Below, piece after piece: positions 61,912-64,000 of a DNA stretch of 64,000 nucleotides. How positions within the stretch are numbered: position 1 is the first letter of the stretch; each line of letters opens with the position of its first letter. The DNA comes from GCA-002793235 sp965267355 (lineage in GTDB: Bacteria; Bacteroidota; Bacteroidia; Flavobacteriales_E; Vicingaceae), in NCBI GenBank assembly GCA_965267355.1, contig OZ253956.1:1178001-1242000 (forward strand). Direction: 5' to 3'. The notes beneath the pieces are model-generated. The model saw only the letters and a list, made by a program, of their open reading frames with translations. It was not told the origin of the DNA and made no database searches. A program made the translations under genes and the position numbers.

Positions 61912-61919
61912 CAAATATA
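61912..61919 (-). promoter_or_regulatory. TAnnTTTG promoter box for the small-lipoprotein/PrcB transcript
   Basis: TATATTTG on the minus strand lies 15 bases before the small lipoprotein ATG. Confidence 0.5.
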
Positions 61920-61939
61920 ATAAATTGAATAGCAATTGA

Positions 61940-62653
61940 CTATTTCAAACAAGACAAGTAATTTTTTATCGTTGCTTCTAAACCAAAGTACAGCGCATCA
62001 CATATTAAAGCGTGCCCAATAGAAACTTCCAATAAATGGCTAATATTGTTTTTAAAGTAAGTTAAATTCTCCAAGTTTAAATCATGCCCTGCGTTTAATT
62101 CCAAACCTAACTCATTTGCTAAGTTAGCTGCTTTTATAAAGGGGTAGATAGCATTTTCTCTGTTATTTGGAAATTGTTCAGCGTAAGGACCTGTATAAAA
62201 CTCGATTCTATCAGTACCAGTTCCAACAGCATTTTCAATGTTTACTGTCTCGGTATCAACAAAAATAGATGTTCTAATATCGTTTTGTTGGAACTCAGTA
62301 ATTACTTCCTTTAAAAAGTCTTTTTGTTTTAAAGTATCCCAACCAGCATTTGAGGTTAGCACACCTGGAGGGTCAGGAACTAATGTGACTTGGGTAGGTT
62401 TAATATTCAACACTAGATCAATAAATTTTGTGTTAGGAAAACCTTCAATGTTAAACTCAGTAGTTACCACTTCTTTTAAATCGTATACATCCTGATACCT
62501 AATGTGTCTTTCATCAGGTCGGGGATGTACGGTTATACCCTGTGCTCCAAACTTTTCACAATCTTTGGCAACTTGTATTAAGTTGGGTAAGTTGCCACCT
62601 CTTGCATTTCTGATAGTGGCTACTTTATTTATGTTTACACTTAATTTTGTCAT
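61940..62653 (-). CDS. pdxJ: Pyridoxine 5'-phosphate synthase
   Basis: The 237-residue TIM-barrel enzyme condenses 1-deoxyxylulose-5-phosphate with 3-amino-2-oxopropyl phosphate to make vitamin B6. VNINKVATIRNARGGNLP, GITVHPRPDERHIRYQD, VTLVPD and LNAGHDLNLENL are the PdxJ signatures with its active-site His and Glu residues. Length is usual. The gene is divergent from the CBS-domain gene, a neighbourhood common in Flavobacteriia. Confidence 0.96.
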   Translation of the reverse strand: MTKLSVNINKVATIRNARGGNLPNLIQVAKDCEKFGAQGITVHPRPDERHIRYQDVYDLKEVVTTEFNIEGFPNTKFIDLVLNIKPTQVTLVPDPPGVLTSNAGWDTLKQKDFLKEVITEFQQNDIRTSIFVDTETVNIENAVGTGTDRIEFYTGPYAEQFPNNRENAIYPFIKAANLANELGLELNAGHDLNLENLTYFKNNISHLLEVSIGHALICDALYFGLEATIKNYLSCLK

Positions 62654-62664
62654 GCTTTAATGCG

Positions 62665-62672
62665 TACTTTTG
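62665..62672 (+). promoter_or_regulatory. TAnnTTTG promoter box for the CBS-domain gene
   Basis: TACTTTTG lies inside the frame that would begin at 62660, showing that the longer start is unlikely. It leaves a leader of about 50 bases before the ATG at 62726. Confidence 0.55.
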
Positions 62673-62725
62673 ATACTCGCTTTACGTTTATATATAACAA
62701 AGGTAAAACTATTGATTATAAAAGA

Positions 62726-63388
62726 ATGATTGCTTCCGAATTAATATCTTATGACATTCCACCATTAAAATTAACAGACAGTGGTACTAAGGCTTTAGAC
62801 TGGATGGAGGAGTTTAAAGTAAAAGATATGCCCGTAATTGACGCTAGAAAATATGTGGGTATCATTGAGGAATCAGATGTGTTAGATAGAAATGATGTTG
62901 AGGATAGAATTAGTGAATACAATCTAAATTTCAGGAAACCTTTTGTTTATCAGCAACAACATATTTTTGATGCTATTTCACAAATGATAGAGCATGATGT
63001 AGATGTTTTGCCTGTGTTGAATGAAAATGAAGATTATTTGGGCTTACTTACTACCAGCTCCATTTTAAAGTTTTTTGCGGATATGGCTTCTATAACAAGT
63101 CAAGGTAGTATTGTAACATTAGAATTAAATGTTAATGATTATTCTTTAGCTGAAATTTCAAAAATGGTGGAATCGGATGATGCTAAAATACTGGCATCAT
63201 TTATTACTTCTCATAAAGATTCTAGCAAGTTAGAAGTTACACTAAAAATTAATAAAACAGATATCAGTAGAATTCTACATACCTTCGAACGATTTAGTTA
63301 TACAGTTACAGCTTCTTATAATGAGAGCGAATTTCATAGAGATTTAAAAGATCGTTATGATGAGTTTATGCGTTTCTTAAACACTTAA
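62726..63388 (+). CDS. CBS-domain protein
   Basis: In this 220-residue cytoplasmic protein, two CBS motifs (about residues 5-60 and 75-130) with PVIDARKYVGIIEESDVL and LPVLNENEDYLGLLTTSSIL form one Bateman module that normally binds adenine nucleotides. The last 80 residues look like an ACT-type strand-helix unit (SIVTLELNVNDYSLAEISKMVES). The start is set at MIASELIS (62726), because a promoter box lies in the longer frame and this is where the first CBS domain begins. It is followed by a POTRA/BamA-like gene after one base. Confidence 0.85.
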   Translation: MIASELISYDIPPLKLTDSGTKALDWMEEFKVKDMPVIDARKYVGIIEESDVLDRNDVEDRISEYNLNFRKPFVYQQQHIFDAISQMIEHDVDVLPVLNENEDYLGLLTTSSILKFFADMASITSQGSIVTLELNVNDYSLAEISKMVESDDAKILASFITSHKDSSKLEVTLKINKTDISRILHTFERFSYTVTASYNESEFHRDLKDRYDEFMRFLNT

Positions 63389-63389
63389 A

Positions 63390-64000
63390 ATGTTATTTCC
63401 AACATTTCATTTTCGTTTATTGTTTTTTGTTTTTCTTGTTCCCCTGATGATTTTAGGACAGAATGATACAGTAAAAGTTAATGTGGTACAAGAAATTAAA
63501 ATTATTGGTAATAAAACTACCAAAGAACGTATTATACTCAGAGAACTTCCTTTTAATGTAGGTGAAAAAATTTCAGCGAGTGAATTAAAAGATATTTTAG
63601 AAAGAGCTAAAAGTAATTTGCTTAATACGTTACTTTTCAATTTTGTAACTATAGATCCTGTTTACTTTGATGATAAAAACATTTCCATTTATGTAATGGT
63701 TGAAGAGCGTTGGTATTGGTGGCCTATCCCCATTTTTGAAATACAAGAAACTAATTTTAATACCTGGTGGCAAACTAAAGATATAGAACGATTAAATTAT
63801 GGGATGTATCTTGCTAAAGAAAATTTCAGAGGAAGAAAAGAAAGATTGGTCTTTAAGTTTCAAGGAGGTTACACTGAGGAAGTTGGGGTGAAATATTCTA
63901 TCCCTTACATTAATAAAAAACAAACTCAAGGAATGAGTTTTCGGTTTTTATATAGTCGTAATCATGAAATAACGTATGCTACCACCAATAATATTCGTGA
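63390..64000 (+). CDS. POTRA-domain outer-membrane protein, BamA/surface-antigen-like (3' end outside window)
   Basis: The frame is open from the ATG at 63390 to the window edge (203 codons). A signal peptide (LLFFVFLVPLMILGQ) precedes one POTRA domain (about 25-100): VVQEIKIIGNKTTKERIILREL, VGEKISASELKDILERAKSNL and FNFVTIDPVYF. After that come aromatic barrel-like strands (ERWYWWPIPIFE, NFRGRKERLVFKFQGGYTEE). This is the layout of a single-POTRA BamA-superfamily protein. Whether it is BamA itself cannot be judged. It appears to be co-transcribed with the CBS gene. Confidence 0.78.
   Translation, partial: MLFPTFHFRLLFFVFLVPLMILGQNDTVKVNVVQEIKIIGNKTTKERIILRELPFNVGEKISASELKDILERAKSNLLNTLLFNFVTIDPVYFDDKNISIYVMVEERWYWWPIPIFEIQETNFNTWWQTKDIERLNYGMYLAKENFRGRKERLVFKFQGGYTEEVGVKYSIPYINKKQTQGMSFRFLYSRNHEITYATTNNIR

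Overview
The window comes from the AT-rich chromosome of a member of the Bacteroidota, most likely a Flavobacteriia-type, type IX secretion-competent bacterium. The signs are a PorP/SprF protein, proteins with type A and type B (CHU_C) sorting domains, an IPExxxVDY protein, a two-gene metH, DUF2723 and YgiQ proteins, TAnnTTTG promoter boxes and no Shine-Dalgarno pattern. There are no rRNA genes, transposases, phage genes or CRISPR arrays.

Layout. 1-4.3 kb: the end of an OmpA-like protein and a large sensor that joins a two-component-type propeller to a class III cyclase and an HD phosphohydrolase domain. 4.3-7.2 kb: M42 peptidase, pyruvate kinase and an IPExxxVDY protein. 7.4-9.2 kb: a small CHU_C protein paired with PorP/SprF. 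9.1-12.7 kb: glutaredoxin-like protein, Crp/Fnr regulator, YgiQ radical SAM protein and a SPOR-like protein. 13-14.4 kb: an unusual beta-solenoid protein without a signal peptide. 14.4-16.3 kb: a TPR/SpoIIE-type phosphatase. 16.4-18.5 kb: a divergent cysteine dioxygenase / PLP decarboxylase pair, plausibly a hypotaurine pathway. 18.5-22.3 kb: AsmA-like and small membrane proteins.

22.3-41.4 kb is a surface-glycan or protein-glycosylation region. It is striking for its paired parts: two WWG-type GT-C/TPR proteins, two TMTC-like membrane-TPR proteins, two SGNH hydrolases and two GT2 glycosyltransferases. It also holds a FAD oxidoreductase, a vanadium haloperoxidase-family protein and a CDP-6-deoxyhexose cassette (rfbF, rfbG, epimerase, reductase). 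It is followed by two very large surface proteins (a YadA-like/peptidase S74 adhesin, and a 240-bp-repeat protein with a T9SS signal) and a DUF2723 GT-C protein. The natural reading is a surface-sugar system next to the proteins it might decorate.

50.5-64 kb is mostly housekeeping: membrane protein, tRNA(CAU), HAD phosphatase, methylmalonyl-CoA epimerase, asnS, a SAM-I riboswitch controlling split metH, an OmpA-like protein, tsaB, a PrcB-like lipoprotein with a previously uncalled 42-residue lipoprotein upstream, pdxJ, a CBS-domain protein and the start of a POTRA/BamA-like protein.

At least six genes have a TAnnTTTG box only 4-7 bases before the start codon, which suggests leaderless or nearly leaderless transcripts.
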